DNA of 33,389 nt from an uncultured Lachnospiraceae bacterium (GTDB taxonomy: Bacteria; Bacillota; Clostridia; Lachnospirales; Lachnospiraceae): the NCBI GenBank assembly GCA_910586585.1, contig CAJUKA010000047.1:1-33389 (forward strand). The letters run 5' to 3'. Positions 25,580 to 33,277 of this stretch are shown here, piece by piece. The translations under genes were made by a program, and so were the position numbers. Position 1 is the stretch's first letter. Every line of letters starts with the position of its first letter. Below the pieces are notes generated by a model, which made no database searches, was not told the origin of the DNA, and saw nothing but the letters and a program-made list of their open reading frames with translations.

Positions 25580-25894
25580 AGACTTGTAGCGACTACTCGA
25601 ACTCGCAAAGTTCTGTTTGACAATGCATGTCATTTAGTATTTTACCATACATTTTAGTATTAAATATCTCTATATTTTTTCTATTCCATCTCGTTTCAAG
25701 AACTTTTAGTACCAAATCAGTACCGGTGGCTATTTTCTTTACTCATGATGGTTCAAGTGGTTTGCAGGTAGCCCTGACCGGATAAAATAATTTAATGAAA
25801 CCTTGCAATACCCTAAGAAAAATATAACTCTGATTTCGAGATTCTGCAAGATATTCTGCTCACATTTCCACATCTTTCATGACAATTACTGTTT

Positions 25895-25921
25895 GAACTT
25901 GTAAGAATTCCTTACAAGTTC
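25895..25921. terminator. Perfect 11-bp palindromic hairpin
   Basis: GAACTTGTAAG and CTTACAAGTTC are perfect inverse copies around AATTC. On the plus strand it is followed by AGCTTTTATC, a weak T-run; on the minus strand it lies 23 nt after the stop of a possible 38-aa gene. It could be a terminator or a protein-binding palindrome. Confidence 0.5.
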
Positions 25922-25944
25922 AGCTTTTATCATTCTTCGAAGTG

Positions 25945-26061
25945 TTAGTCATCTTGCTCCTCGTCATTAAACATATCCCTATATACGCATACCTTAAAAG
26001 TAATCATCTCCAGATACAAATAATAGTGTCTTCTGCAAACCTTCTTAAACAGCCTCAGCAT
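25945..26061 (-). CDS. Possible 38-aa small protein
   Basis: An uninterrupted frame starting MLRLFKKVCRRHYYLYLEM and ending FNDEEQDD: basic and aromatic at the start, acidic at the end, a pattern that looks coding rather than random. The ATG is preceded only by a weak GGAACGG. It lies 68 nt downstream of the nucleotidyltransferase stop on the same strand and ends before a strong palindrome. No family is recognised. It may be a real small protein or the remnant of a larger gene. Confidence 0.35.
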   Translation of the reverse strand: MLRLFKKVCRRHYYLYLEMITFKVCVYRDMFNDEEQDD

Positions 26062-26129
26062 CCGTTCCGTTCCACAATTTCTTTTTCAAAGACAAACCGG
26101 GGTTGCTTCCCATTCAAATTGTCACATTG

Positions 26130-26297
26130 TTATCTTCCACTCTTACCTAGGCTTTTCCAATAAGCAGCATTATTAGGATTCATTTGATTTGACCTATTAT
26201 TTGCCATAGCTTTTGAAGATGAATTATTTGGATTCTTCTGATTTGCGTATGCATCCATCTGATTTTTGGTGTGCGTGTTTCCAGATACTTTACTCAT
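26130..26297 (-). CDS. Nested in-frame small gene (55 aa, NPNNxAYW motif)
   Basis: An internal ATG (26295-26297) of the nucleotidyltransferase gene is preceded by a textbook ribosome site AGGAGG (26305-26310) with 7 nt spacing, better than the site of the whole gene. The product starts MSKVSGNTHTKNQMD and contains two related motifs, YANQKNPNN and SNQMNPNNAAYW. Small free-standing proteins with an NPNNxAYW ending occur in many bacteria, which supports this being a separate unit fused in frame to the 3' end of the nucleotidyltransferase gene. Function unknown. Confidence 0.6.
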   Translation of the reverse strand: MSKVSGNTHTKNQMDAYANQKNPNNSSSKAMANNRSNQMNPNNAAYWKSLGKSGR

Positions 26298-26900
26298 TTT
26301 TTGTCCTCCTGTTTCATTGAATACAGTATTTACCACCTCTAAATACAAATGAAATGAATCTGTTTCCGGGTGTTTATTCTTATGCATTAAATACAACTCC
26401 GAAACCCTCTTCATTGCAGAATGCTGCCGAATATACCTTTCTTGCATTTCAGTATTATATAGAAGTGCAACCTCTCGTAATTGGTAATTATTCCTATTTC
26501 TTACCAATCGACAATACTCTCCATTCTTATTCTTTACTAAGATGCCAAGATCCAGACTAAATGAACCATCTGCTCTTTCAAGTGTAATTACTGATGTTGA
26601 GTTCCGTGCATAATAATAATCTTCATCAGTAATTTCATCTAAATTTGATCTTACACGATCCTTCAGCCCCTGAAGATTATCCCGTACTTCCTGCGGCACC
26701 TTAATAAAACAGAGATTGTAATCCAAATCAAAATGACCGTTTTCGTCAACCGTCACAAGATTTCTCTTTACACTGCCGACAACCATAATTAAAGATTTCA
26801 AACCATACTTTTCCTCAAGGCGTTCCTTAAGTTCTTCAAGAATATCCTCTATTTCAGCCTTAGGAACGGAAAGCTTGTTTGATGCAATATACCTACACAT
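26130..26900 (-). CDS. Nucleotidyltransferase-fold protein (256 aa)
   Basis: A small nucleotidyltransferase-like protein. VVGSVKRNLVTVDE then HFDLDYNL gives the GS...DxD signature of the Pol-beta-type NTase fold, and FSLDLGILV supplies the candidate third acidic residue. The rest of the core is helical. The last 55 residues are a different kind of sequence (Asn/Ser-rich, ending NPNNAAYWKSLGKSGR) and may be translated separately. The ATG at 26900 has AAAGGAG just upstream; a TTG at 26921 is open but has no ribosome site. Substrate unknown: it could modify RNA, protein or small molecules, and lacks the extra domains of CBASS cyclases. Confidence 0.8.
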   Translation of the reverse strand: MCRYIASNKLSVPKAEIEDILEELKERLEEKYGLKSLIMVVGSVKRNLVTVDENGHFDLDYNLCFIKVPQEVRDNLQGLKDRVRSNLDEITDEDYYYARNSTSVITLERADGSFSLDLGILVKNKNGEYCRLVRNRNNYQLREVALLYNTEMQERYIRQHSAMKRVSELYLMHKNKHPETDSFHLYLEVVNTVFNETGGQKMSKVSGNTHTKNQMDAYANQKNPNNSSSKAMANNRSNQMNPNNAAYWKSLGKSGR

Positions 26901-26927
26901 ACTTTCTCCTTTCCTGCCCAAGCCACC

Positions 26928-26984
26928 ATTTAGCCGTGCACCGCTAAATCATTATAGATTACTCCAACTACAGATATTTGTCAA
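26928..26984 (-). promoter_or_regulatory. Promoter/operator region of the nucleotidyltransferase gene
   Basis: On the minus strand there is a perfect TTGACA (26979-26984). A perfect TATAAT (26951-26956) lies 22 nt away, too far for a standard promoter, while a weaker TAATCT (26956-26961) has the ideal 17-nt spacing. Just downstream, ATTTAGC / GCTAAAT (26928-26949) forms a 7-bp dyad that could be an operator or leader hairpin. Confidence 0.5.
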
Positions 26985-26997
26985 GCTATTTTTGCTA

Positions 26998-27034
26998 ATC
27001 TTTACACATCTTTACACATAATCTTTATACACAT
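26998..27034. repeat. Three short direct repeats (ATCTTTACAC)
   Basis: ATCTTTACAC occurs at 26998-27007 and 27008-27017, with a third variant ATCTTTATACAC at 27021-27032. They lie between the ArsC-like stop and the nucleotidyltransferase promoter, so they could be regulator-binding sites for the latter. They are AT-rich, and no matching regulator is known. Confidence 0.5.
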
Positions 27035-27040
27035 ATTTTT

Positions 27041-27406
27041 TTATTGGCACACCTTTTTATTTTTAAGCACCTCCCACTCAGTTTCCTTAAAACCTACAAA
27101 CACTTTATCCTCGCATATTACCAGCGGTCGTTTTACGAGCATCCCATTCGTAGCAAGTAGCTTTAGCTGTTCCTCTTCACTAATTGACGGCAGCTTATCC
27201 TTTAACTGCATTTCTTTATAAACCAATCCACTGGTATTAAAGAACTTCTTGAGCGGCAGACCGCTTTGCTTATACCATGCCTTTATTTCGTCATATGTCG
27301 GATTATCCTCCACAATATGACGCTCTGTATATTCTATGTTGTATTCATCCAGCCATTTCTTGGCTTTCTGACAAGTTGAACATTTTGGATAACATAAAAA
27401 TAACAT
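27041..27406 (-). CDS. ArsC/Spx-family thioredoxin-fold protein (121 aa)
   Basis: Full-length ArsC/Spx/YffB-type protein. LCYPKCSTCQKAKKWLDE carries the N-terminal cysteine pair (CSTC) of the family, and VKRPLVICEDKVFVGFKETEW is the conserved C-terminal strand-turn with the Arg used by arsenate reductases. It may be a glutathione/thioredoxin-linked reductase or a Spx-like redox regulator; the sequence does not settle which. The ATG has AGGAGG 6 nt upstream. It begins 15 nt after the large TOTE-type gene, so it is probably co-transcribed with it, an unexpected partner for a defence helicase. Confidence 0.88.
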   Translation of the reverse strand: MLFLCYPKCSTCQKAKKWLDEYNIEYTERHIVEDNPTYDEIKAWYKQSGLPLKKFFNTSGLVYKEMQLKDKLPSISEEEQLKLLATNGMLVKRPLVICEDKVFVGFKETEWEVLKNKKVCQ

Positions 27407-27421
27407 TTTCTACCTCCTGTT

Positions 27422-30400
27422 TTAACTTATATTTTTTTCTCCAAAGGTTATCTCCATCAATTCTGCAGCAATTTCCTTACTTTCCAAACGCATCATGCTA
27501 TCCTCTAACTTCGCATTACCTAATATGTTAATATTGCCATACCAAACAATATTCTGGTCTATAATAGAAAAATGCTCACATGAATCCACAACAGTTTTTA
27601 TATAAAATCCAGCTTGTCTTATTTCTTCGTGCAACTGCATCCAGAAGCCTGCATCACCAAAACCATAAGAATCCGGTTCCCATGTCACTATCGTAACGTC
27701 AACTCCATTTACCTGTTTATCTTTAAGCAAACGAATCAATTCATATACTTTTGAACCGCTAATTACCGGACTAGAAATGATTATGTTATTATCTGCTTCA
27801 AGCAGGTCTCTTTGAAAAACTTCTACATAATTATCTCCGCCAAAGATAGCATTTGCAGTTTGTTTTTCACCTTTTATTCCCGTACAAACCTCATACCCAA
27901 TCTGTTTATATGCTTTAAGCCTTTTCGCATACATGTTGTCAAACATAGGGGTATGACTATCGACATAATCATATACAATTACTTCTTCCTTGCCTTCGTA
28001 ATCACGATTCAATCTTCCTGCATATTGCTCCACTATATTTCGAGCCGATACCGGCATTGCCATAAATAATGTATCTAACCGGGGATAATCAAATCCTTCT
28101 CCAATCAGTGAACCTGTCGCCACTAAAATCAGTGTTTCCTCTTTACTTACCTCATGAAGCTGCTCCAGAATTTTCTTATGCTCTTTCTTGGAATTATTAC
28201 CGGTCATAAGAAATACATGATCCGCATATTCCTTTAAACGATTATACAATTTTTCCGAATGGTCTTTATATTTTGATAATACAACAGGTGTTCTGCCTTG
28301 CAGCACACAAGCCTTTACATCACTAATAATCTGCTCATCCCGAATACAGTTATCACGAATAATATCATATGCCTCATTGGGATGCATTTTATCCGTAATA
28401 ACACCTCTTGGTGCAACCGTACGGGTAAATCTTGGATATACATAGTGTTCCACGCCCTGTGCAGCAGCCATTTCCTTTGCCGTGTAACGATATCGTATCG
28501 GTCCAATCAACATATAGTTTATTTTCTCTAAACCGTCTGCTCTTTTCGGAGTTGCCGTTACTCCATAAACATATTTTGCTTTCACTTCCTTTAACACATT
28601 TGAAATCGTATCTGAAGCCGCATGGTGGCACTCGTCGCATATCACAAGTCCATATTGATTCAACAAATCATGGTATTCACCCTTTTTACATAGCGAACCA
28701 ACCATAGCAATATCAATAATTCCAGTCATGGAATCGTGAACGCCCTGCAATCTTCCAATTATATTTTTTCTTGTTTTAAGTCTCCCCGTCTTAGTCTTAT
28801 ATGTAGGTAATTCTTCATCTATCTCCAAAAACTTTTCCAGAGATTCCTGCCATTGTACAACTAACGAAGACGATTCCAACAAAATAAGTGTATTTACTTT
28901 TTTCCTGGCAATTATCGCACTGCATACAACTGTTTTTCCAAAAGCTGTTGCAGCATGTAATATTCCATTATCAAACTTTGTTAATCCTTCAAGTGCAAGC
29001 GCCTGTTCTTCTCTCAATTGTCCTTTAAATTCAACGTGAATATTTCTTCCGGTCTGCCTTTCGTCATGAATTTCATATTCAATGTGCGCCTGTTCTAAGT
29101 TATCTGTTAAGTTATCATAGAGTCCTCGTGGAATTTCTATATATCCGCCCAAATGGTCTGCTCCTAAGTAAATCCATCTTGAGGTATCATAATTAGATGT
29201 ACCGATTGCCTGATTCTTGAAATAAACAGGATTACTAATCGCAGCCATTCTTCGAATCTTATTTTGCATAGTAGCTTTCACATTCGTATTATCAATATAA
29301 ATACCATTTGATAATGTAATACTAAGCTTTCCAGCCACATCACTTGATGCAAACTTTCTATTCCTCTCCCAAGGCTTTTCACTTTTTTCTCCTTGTTCAC
29401 TTTCCTCCATATCTCCAAGTAATAGCGACCATTCTTTTATTTTCAACTCCAAAAACTCCTGTGACAGCTTTGGCTTGCTCCATAGCACTTCCCATTGTTC
29501 CCTGTACGCATTCCAATTACTGTCAACAAATGCACTATTCCCACTCCTCAATGCCTTTCCCTGCAGCGGAAGAGCTATCAGATTGCCAAGTCCGCCTTCC
29601 GGCAGTTTATCCTGTGCCGGAAGCATTCTGTCATAATACTTAAAGGATTTCAGGTTGACTTGTTCAGCGCCTTTATCAAGTAATGCCGTTCCAAATCTTC
29701 TTGCCAAAGAAGCGGGAATTGGCTTGTCAAAAAATATCCAGATATGTGCGCCCCGTCCTGAACGTGAACGTTCTACCAGTGGATCTATTCCATTCAAAAC
29801 ACAGATGTTCCGCATCGCTTCAACTTCTTCTATCCACGCATCATCCACATTTGCGAAATCATTCTCCTCCGCATTTTTCTCATGATTATCAAAATCAAAT
29901 ACCAGAAAACGACATGTATTATTTTTAAGAAGCGGATACACCCCTATCACATCGGAAGCATTATAGGCATTTCCTCTTAAATGAGCAAGTATGTCTTCCT
30001 TTGTTAATGGTTTATATTCGTAATATTTACAGCTTTTACATGAAACACCCGTTTTTAACTTCCTATGGCACGCACTTGTCCAAAAATTCCTGCATTGCGT
30101 AAAGTACCCGGCTTTTCCAGTATCTTTCTTTTCATTTCTCTTAGCATAAACATCCTGACGTCCCCAAAATCTCGCAAAAAAATTATTTGCCATCTCGTCC
30201 GTAATTTCATCAGGATGTATAATTCTTTTTCCCTGCTCCGGATCATAGTTTTCTACCTCATCCGCCGCTTTCAAACGAGCTATCGATTGTTTATAAGATA
30301 CTCCTGCCTGATCCAGAATATTTTTTAATATTTGGTTTTCCAATTGCAAATCATTCAATTGTTTTTGCAATTTGCTAATATTCTCAATCGGGTCACGCAT
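27422..30400 (-). CDS. TOTE-type primase/SF2 helicase/PLD protein (992 aa)
   Basis: A large multi-domain defence-type protein. An N-terminal coiled coil (about 1-35) is followed by a Cys cluster (C103, C111, C121, C124) likely to bind zinc. Next is an archaeo-eukaryotic primase domain with LVFDFDNHE (169-171) and RSGRGAHIWIFFD (about 213-225), as in 'TOTE conflict system' primases. The SF2 helicase has ATAFGKTVV (Walker A), ICDECHHA (motif II), GVTATPKRADG and EQYAGRLNRD (motif VI). The C-terminal PLD-like domain has HFSIIDQNIVWYGN, in which the usual HxK lysine is replaced by Ser. The ATG at 30400 has GGGAGA upstream. It follows the 296-aa gene by 117 nt. Confidence 0.88.
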   Translation of the reverse strand: MRDPIENISKLQKQLNDLQLENQILKNILDQAGVSYKQSIARLKAADEVENYDPEQGKRIIHPDEITDEMANNFFARFWGRQDVYAKRNEKKDTGKAGYFTQCRNFWTSACHRKLKTGVSCKSCKYYEYKPLTKEDILAHLRGNAYNASDVIGVYPLLKNNTCRFLVFDFDNHEKNAEENDFANVDDAWIEEVEAMRNICVLNGIDPLVERSRSGRGAHIWIFFDKPIPASLARRFGTALLDKGAEQVNLKSFKYYDRMLPAQDKLPEGGLGNLIALPLQGKALRSGNSAFVDSNWNAYREQWEVLWSKPKLSQEFLELKIKEWSLLLGDMEESEQGEKSEKPWERNRKFASSDVAGKLSITLSNGIYIDNTNVKATMQNKIRRMAAISNPVYFKNQAIGTSNYDTSRWIYLGADHLGGYIEIPRGLYDNLTDNLEQAHIEYEIHDERQTGRNIHVEFKGQLREEQALALEGLTKFDNGILHAATAFGKTVVCSAIIARKKVNTLILLESSSLVVQWQESLEKFLEIDEELPTYKTKTGRLKTRKNIIGRLQGVHDSMTGIIDIAMVGSLCKKGEYHDLLNQYGLVICDECHHAASDTISNVLKEVKAKYVYGVTATPKRADGLEKINYMLIGPIRYRYTAKEMAAAQGVEHYVYPRFTRTVAPRGVITDKMHPNEAYDIIRDNCIRDEQIISDVKACVLQGRTPVVLSKYKDHSEKLYNRLKEYADHVFLMTGNNSKKEHKKILEQLHEVSKEETLILVATGSLIGEGFDYPRLDTLFMAMPVSARNIVEQYAGRLNRDYEGKEEVIVYDYVDSHTPMFDNMYAKRLKAYKQIGYEVCTGIKGEKQTANAIFGGDNYVEVFQRDLLEADNNIIISSPVISGSKVYELIRLLKDKQVNGVDVTIVTWEPDSYGFGDAGFWMQLHEEIRQAGFYIKTVVDSCEHFSIIDQNIVWYGNINILGNAKLEDSMMRLESKEIAAELMEITFGEKNIS

Positions 30401-30517
30401 TATATTTCTCCCTGGCAGAGCAAAAACTATGAAACACATAGAATCATCGTAATCTTGAACTAATTTAATCCAAGATTTATTTTTTCAAATACCACCTAGC
30501 AAAGAGTCAGCAACAAT

Positions 30518-31408
30518 TTAACCCTTAATACTATTAATTACTTTCATCATTTCATTTCGCTTTTTATCATGTTCAATTTTTGCTATCCTTGCATCCAAAA
30601 CACTTTCAATTACATATCTAAATGCCGGAAACAGCTCTTTGCATTCATTCTCTGGAAGCTCATGAATTCCTTTGCTTAGTGCTCCATAAAACTTCTTGCG
30701 TATTGCCTGCAACTCTTTTGGAAGTATAATTTCATTTCTATCTTCAACCATTTTTATTTTTTCGTCTACATGTGCATCTTTATATACCGCTTCATCCCAA
30801 TTCTCTAATTGGACACATCTTTGATGCGATTCCTCAAGAAGACCTTCAAAAATCCGACGCAGATACACTAATGCGCCAGCACCTACTCCACTGGCATTTA
30901 GCTGAATTCCTAAAGTATAATCCTTATATTTATCTCTAAGTACCTTATTTTTACAATCATCAGCCCTTCTCCTGCAAAACTCCTCCCAATTCTCTCTGTT
31001 TTCTTGTGAATCATCGACTATTTCCAATTCATTTCTTCCAAGACAATACTTATGTTGTTTCTCAAAAATATTAGTTTCACTTGGCAAATATTTAGATTTA
31101 TCTTCCTGTTTTGGTTTGTACGCTGGCTTTAAATTAAATGTCATTTCACTCTTACCACAACTTGGGCATGGCAAAAGGACAGCAGCCTTACTTGTCCATA
31201 ATTCATTAAACGCTGCCACATCATCACTTACAATCAATTCTTCAACCAAACTATCCTCTGATATATATGTTGGTGATGTCTTTGTTGGAAGGCAATCTAC
31301 TAATACATCTTCATATAACCCCATATCTGTAAATAATTGTTCCAATGAATACTCACTTAGGCGTTTTCGATTTAATATCTTTTGTATCTGTTCAAACTGA
31401 ACTGCCAT
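30518..31408 (-). CDS. Unknown protein (296 aa), HEPN/DUF4145-like C-terminus suspected
   Basis: I do not recognise a named family. Residues near 80 contain CPSCGK, half of a possible zinc ribbon. The C-terminal half, with YLRRIFEGLLEESHQR, then ALSKGIHELPENE and FPAFRYVIESVLDAR, looks like the all-helical DUF4145/HEPN-like arrangement, but the RxxxxH catalytic motif of HEPN RNases is not certain. The ATG at 31408 follows AGGTG with 9 nt spacing; a GTG at 31420 is possible but poorly placed. It lies 23 nt after the second AlbA_2 gene and before the TOTE-type gene, most likely in one operon with both. Confidence 0.78.
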   Translation of the reverse strand: MAVQFEQIQKILNRKRLSEYSLEQLFTDMGLYEDVLVDCLPTKTSPTYISEDSLVEELIVSDDVAAFNELWTSKAAVLLPCPSCGKSEMTFNLKPAYKPKQEDKSKYLPSETNIFEKQHKYCLGRNELEIVDDSQENRENWEEFCRRRADDCKNKVLRDKYKDYTLGIQLNASGVGAGALVYLRRIFEGLLEESHQRCVQLENWDEAVYKDAHVDEKIKMVEDRNEIILPKELQAIRKKFYGALSKGIHELPENECKELFPAFRYVIESVLDARIAKIEHDKKRNEMMKVINSIKG

Positions 31409-31431
31409 CGTACCACGCACCTATTTTTTCT

Positions 31432-32970
31432 TCAAAAATTATCCTCTGTTGACAATACATATTTTTTAGTCTTATTTTTTCCTTCACCTCGGACAATTCC
31501 ACATTTTTCAGCCTTATTCAATAGTCTGCTTGCTGTTTTAGTCTCTACATCTAATAAATCTGCCGCAATGCCACTTGATATTTCATAATGTTCTTCGAGA
31601 TACATTATGATAATATTCATTCTATCCTTTTCCTTATTGGACATTTTATTGGACATTTTATCGGACACTTTATCGGACACTTTTCTGCCTTCATCAAATC
31701 CTTCTCCAATAAAAATTGTTGTTTCCAAATAAGTTCTTCTTTCATCAGTCTCAAACAAAGGTTTTGGAGAACCATTTCTTGATAATGCATTCAAAATTTT
31801 AGGTATACCAGTCCCTTGCTTTTCAGAAAGGTCTATCTCCTTAAAAAATTCACCAATTCTTCTGTTTCGATATTTACGTGCTCTTACCTTTCCTGCAGCA
31901 AATTTTTCCATATCCATATATCCATCCGGACCCGGAAAATTTATAATCATAATTCGGTCAATGTATACCCGCACTTCCACTGGAACATCCTCTCTATAAG
32001 ATTTGTGAAATACCGCATTAACAATCGCTTCTTCCAATGCATTATACGGATAATTCACACATTTTACAGATTTCTCCTGATTCTCAATTTTGACAGTCTT
32101 CTCAATTATAACATTTGTTTTTATATAATCTAATACATCTGTTACCTGTTTCCATATCGGACCGGTAAATGTTTTTTCAAACATAATATTACCAGCTTCC
32201 GCTTCCTTCGTATTAAACCTGACAAGATTAATTTGTGCCCCAGATATTAACTTATCTGGTCTTTCAGCAAACATTAATATTGCAATATTTCTTAGTTCTA
32301 AATTCGTATCTGTCTCATTCGCTACTTCTAATGCTAACAATAAATCGTCCATATTTCTATTATTTATTTCTGTCGATAATGAGCTATTACTATCCCTTAA
32401 AAAGTCTTCGAGATATCCCCTTCTAATAATATCAATATTTGCTCTGCGATTCACACGATCATCAAACGGAATGGCATTGAACTTTTCAAATAACTCTCCA
32501 ATTTCTCCTTGTTTGGCAATCGTTGTAAGTGAAGTTGGTCTAATCCAATAGCACATTGTTTTATCAGGCTTTTCCCCTGTCTTTTTGGAATATACATCTT
32601 TAGGTGCTCTATATGGACCTGCATCACCTGCCGAACATTTCAAATAAAGCAAATGCGTACCTTTATCTGGATAATTTACAACTTCTATCTGCGGAATATA
32701 GCGTGGTTCAATCAGATTGCAATACTGAAAAATTTCTTTCTGTATTCCGTCTAACTGTTCTTTGAGTATACCCTTAGGTGGTAAAATTGGGACTCCATTA
32801 TCCTCTTTCACACCTATAACAATATATCCGCCATTCACATTGGCATAATCATTTGCAGATGCACAGATTGAATGTGTAATATCCGAAGGATTCCATCCTT
32901 CCTTATATTCAACCCTATTCTTTTCCACCACTTTACCCTCTAATAGAGTTTCTATTTTTAAAGATATCAT
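31432..32970 (-). CDS. AlbA_2 (Schlafen-type) ATP-binding protein, copy 2
   Basis: A 512-aa paralog of the protein at 70-1587, collinear over its whole length. Shared blocks include LKIETLLEG, GGYIVIGVKE, NYPYNALEE, VNAVFHKSYRE, RKYRNRRIGE, FKEIDLSEK and GTGIPKIL, then a winged-helix C-terminus. The linker carries KVSD/KMSN tetrapeptide repeats where copy 1 has MSES repeats. The ATG at 32970 has GGAGG about 10 nt upstream. It is the first gene of the 296-aa/TOTE/ArsC-like cluster. Having one copy with each defence-like cluster suggests these proteins are accessory regulators or sensors, and their similarity could allow recombination between the two sites. Confidence 0.87.
   Translation of the reverse strand: MISLKIETLLEGKVVEKNRVEYKEGWNPSDITHSICASANDYANVNGGYIVIGVKEDNGVPILPPKGILKEQLDGIQKEIFQYCNLIEPRYIPQIEVVNYPDKGTHLLYLKCSAGDAGPYRAPKDVYSKKTGEKPDKTMCYWIRPTSLTTIAKQGEIGELFEKFNAIPFDDRVNRRANIDIIRRGYLEDFLRDSNSSLSTEINNRNMDDLLLALEVANETDTNLELRNIAILMFAERPDKLISGAQINLVRFNTKEAEAGNIMFEKTFTGPIWKQVTDVLDYIKTNVIIEKTVKIENQEKSVKCVNYPYNALEEAIVNAVFHKSYREDVPVEVRVYIDRIMIINFPGPDGYMDMEKFAAGKVRARKYRNRRIGEFFKEIDLSEKQGTGIPKILNALSRNGSPKPLFETDERRTYLETTIFIGEGFDEGRKVSDKVSDKMSNKMSNKEKDRMNIIIMYLEEHYEISSGIAADLLDVETKTASRLLNKAEKCGIVRGEGKNKTKKYVLSTEDNF
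31636..31683 (-). repeat. 12-bp in-frame tandem repeat in AlbA_2 copy 2
   Basis: Two units of ATTGGACATTTT and two of ATCGGACACTTT lie head to tail. On the coding strand they give KVSDKVSDKMSNKMSN in the linker before the winged helix. They occupy the same protein position as the repeat at 255-302 but have a different unit, so the two arrays have changed independently. Confidence 0.95.
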
Positions 32971-33032
32971 TAATAGCAAAACCTCCGTTCTGTCTCAAAC
33001 CAATAAAGCACTAGAACCTTGAAAATCACCTC

Positions 33033-33212
33033 TTATTTATGAGCATAATCACTCCCCGATAAACGACTCAAAAAGATTTCCATTATGTCACTTTCATGGT
33101 AATCCCATTTACTCTCAAGCTCTTTAACTATTTTCTTTTTTTCGGCTTCAGTTAAAATACACCACTTTACAACTTTTTGAAAAATAAAATAACGCACAAG
33201 GCACTTTCTCAT
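33033..33212 (-). CDS. Possible 59-aa protein
   Basis: An open frame starting MRKCLVRYFIFQKVVKWC, continuing ILTEAEKKKIVKELESKW and ending SRLSGSDYAHK. The amphipathic, charged composition looks like coding sequence, and it points into AlbA_2 copy 2, ending 63 nt before that gene. There is no Shine-Dalgarno in front of the ATG, which lies right against the dyad; this lowers confidence. No family recognised. Confidence 0.35.
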   Translation of the reverse strand: MRKCLVRYFIFQKVVKWCILTEAEKKKIVKELESKWDYHESDIMEIFLSRLSGSDYAHK

Positions 33213-33277
33213 GTATAATAAGTTTGCACATCAAACTATACGAAAGAGAGTGATCTTGTACGTCAGACTTATTATAC
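33213..33277. repeat. Long dyad with two TATAAT boxes
   Basis: GTATAATAAGTTTG (33213-33226) and CAGACTTATTATAC (33264-33277) are inverse copies with 13 of 14 matches around a 37-nt centre. Each arm contains a TATAAT, one reading plus and one reading minus, but neither has a convincing -35 box. It may be an operator or the site of divergent transcription. Confidence 0.6.

Larger units (their letters stand above)
25451..25944. other. Gene-free right flank of the integrase
   Basis: About 490 nt without a supported gene. It starts with a perfect 9-bp inverted repeat (TTTTCCAAA-TATTG-TTTGGAAAA, 25451-25473) touching the integrase stop. Then come two AGTAGC motifs (about 25516-25533) that could be integrase arm sites, a hairpin at 25553-25579, and a palindromic hairpin at 25895-25921. 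The element's right attachment site is expected here, but I could not find its partner. Confidence 0.55.

Noticed and set aside
25594..25606. CTCGAACTCGC resembling a tRNA T-loop, as a tRNA target site
   Set aside because: No anticodon arm, acceptor stem or other tRNA part could be built around it on either strand.
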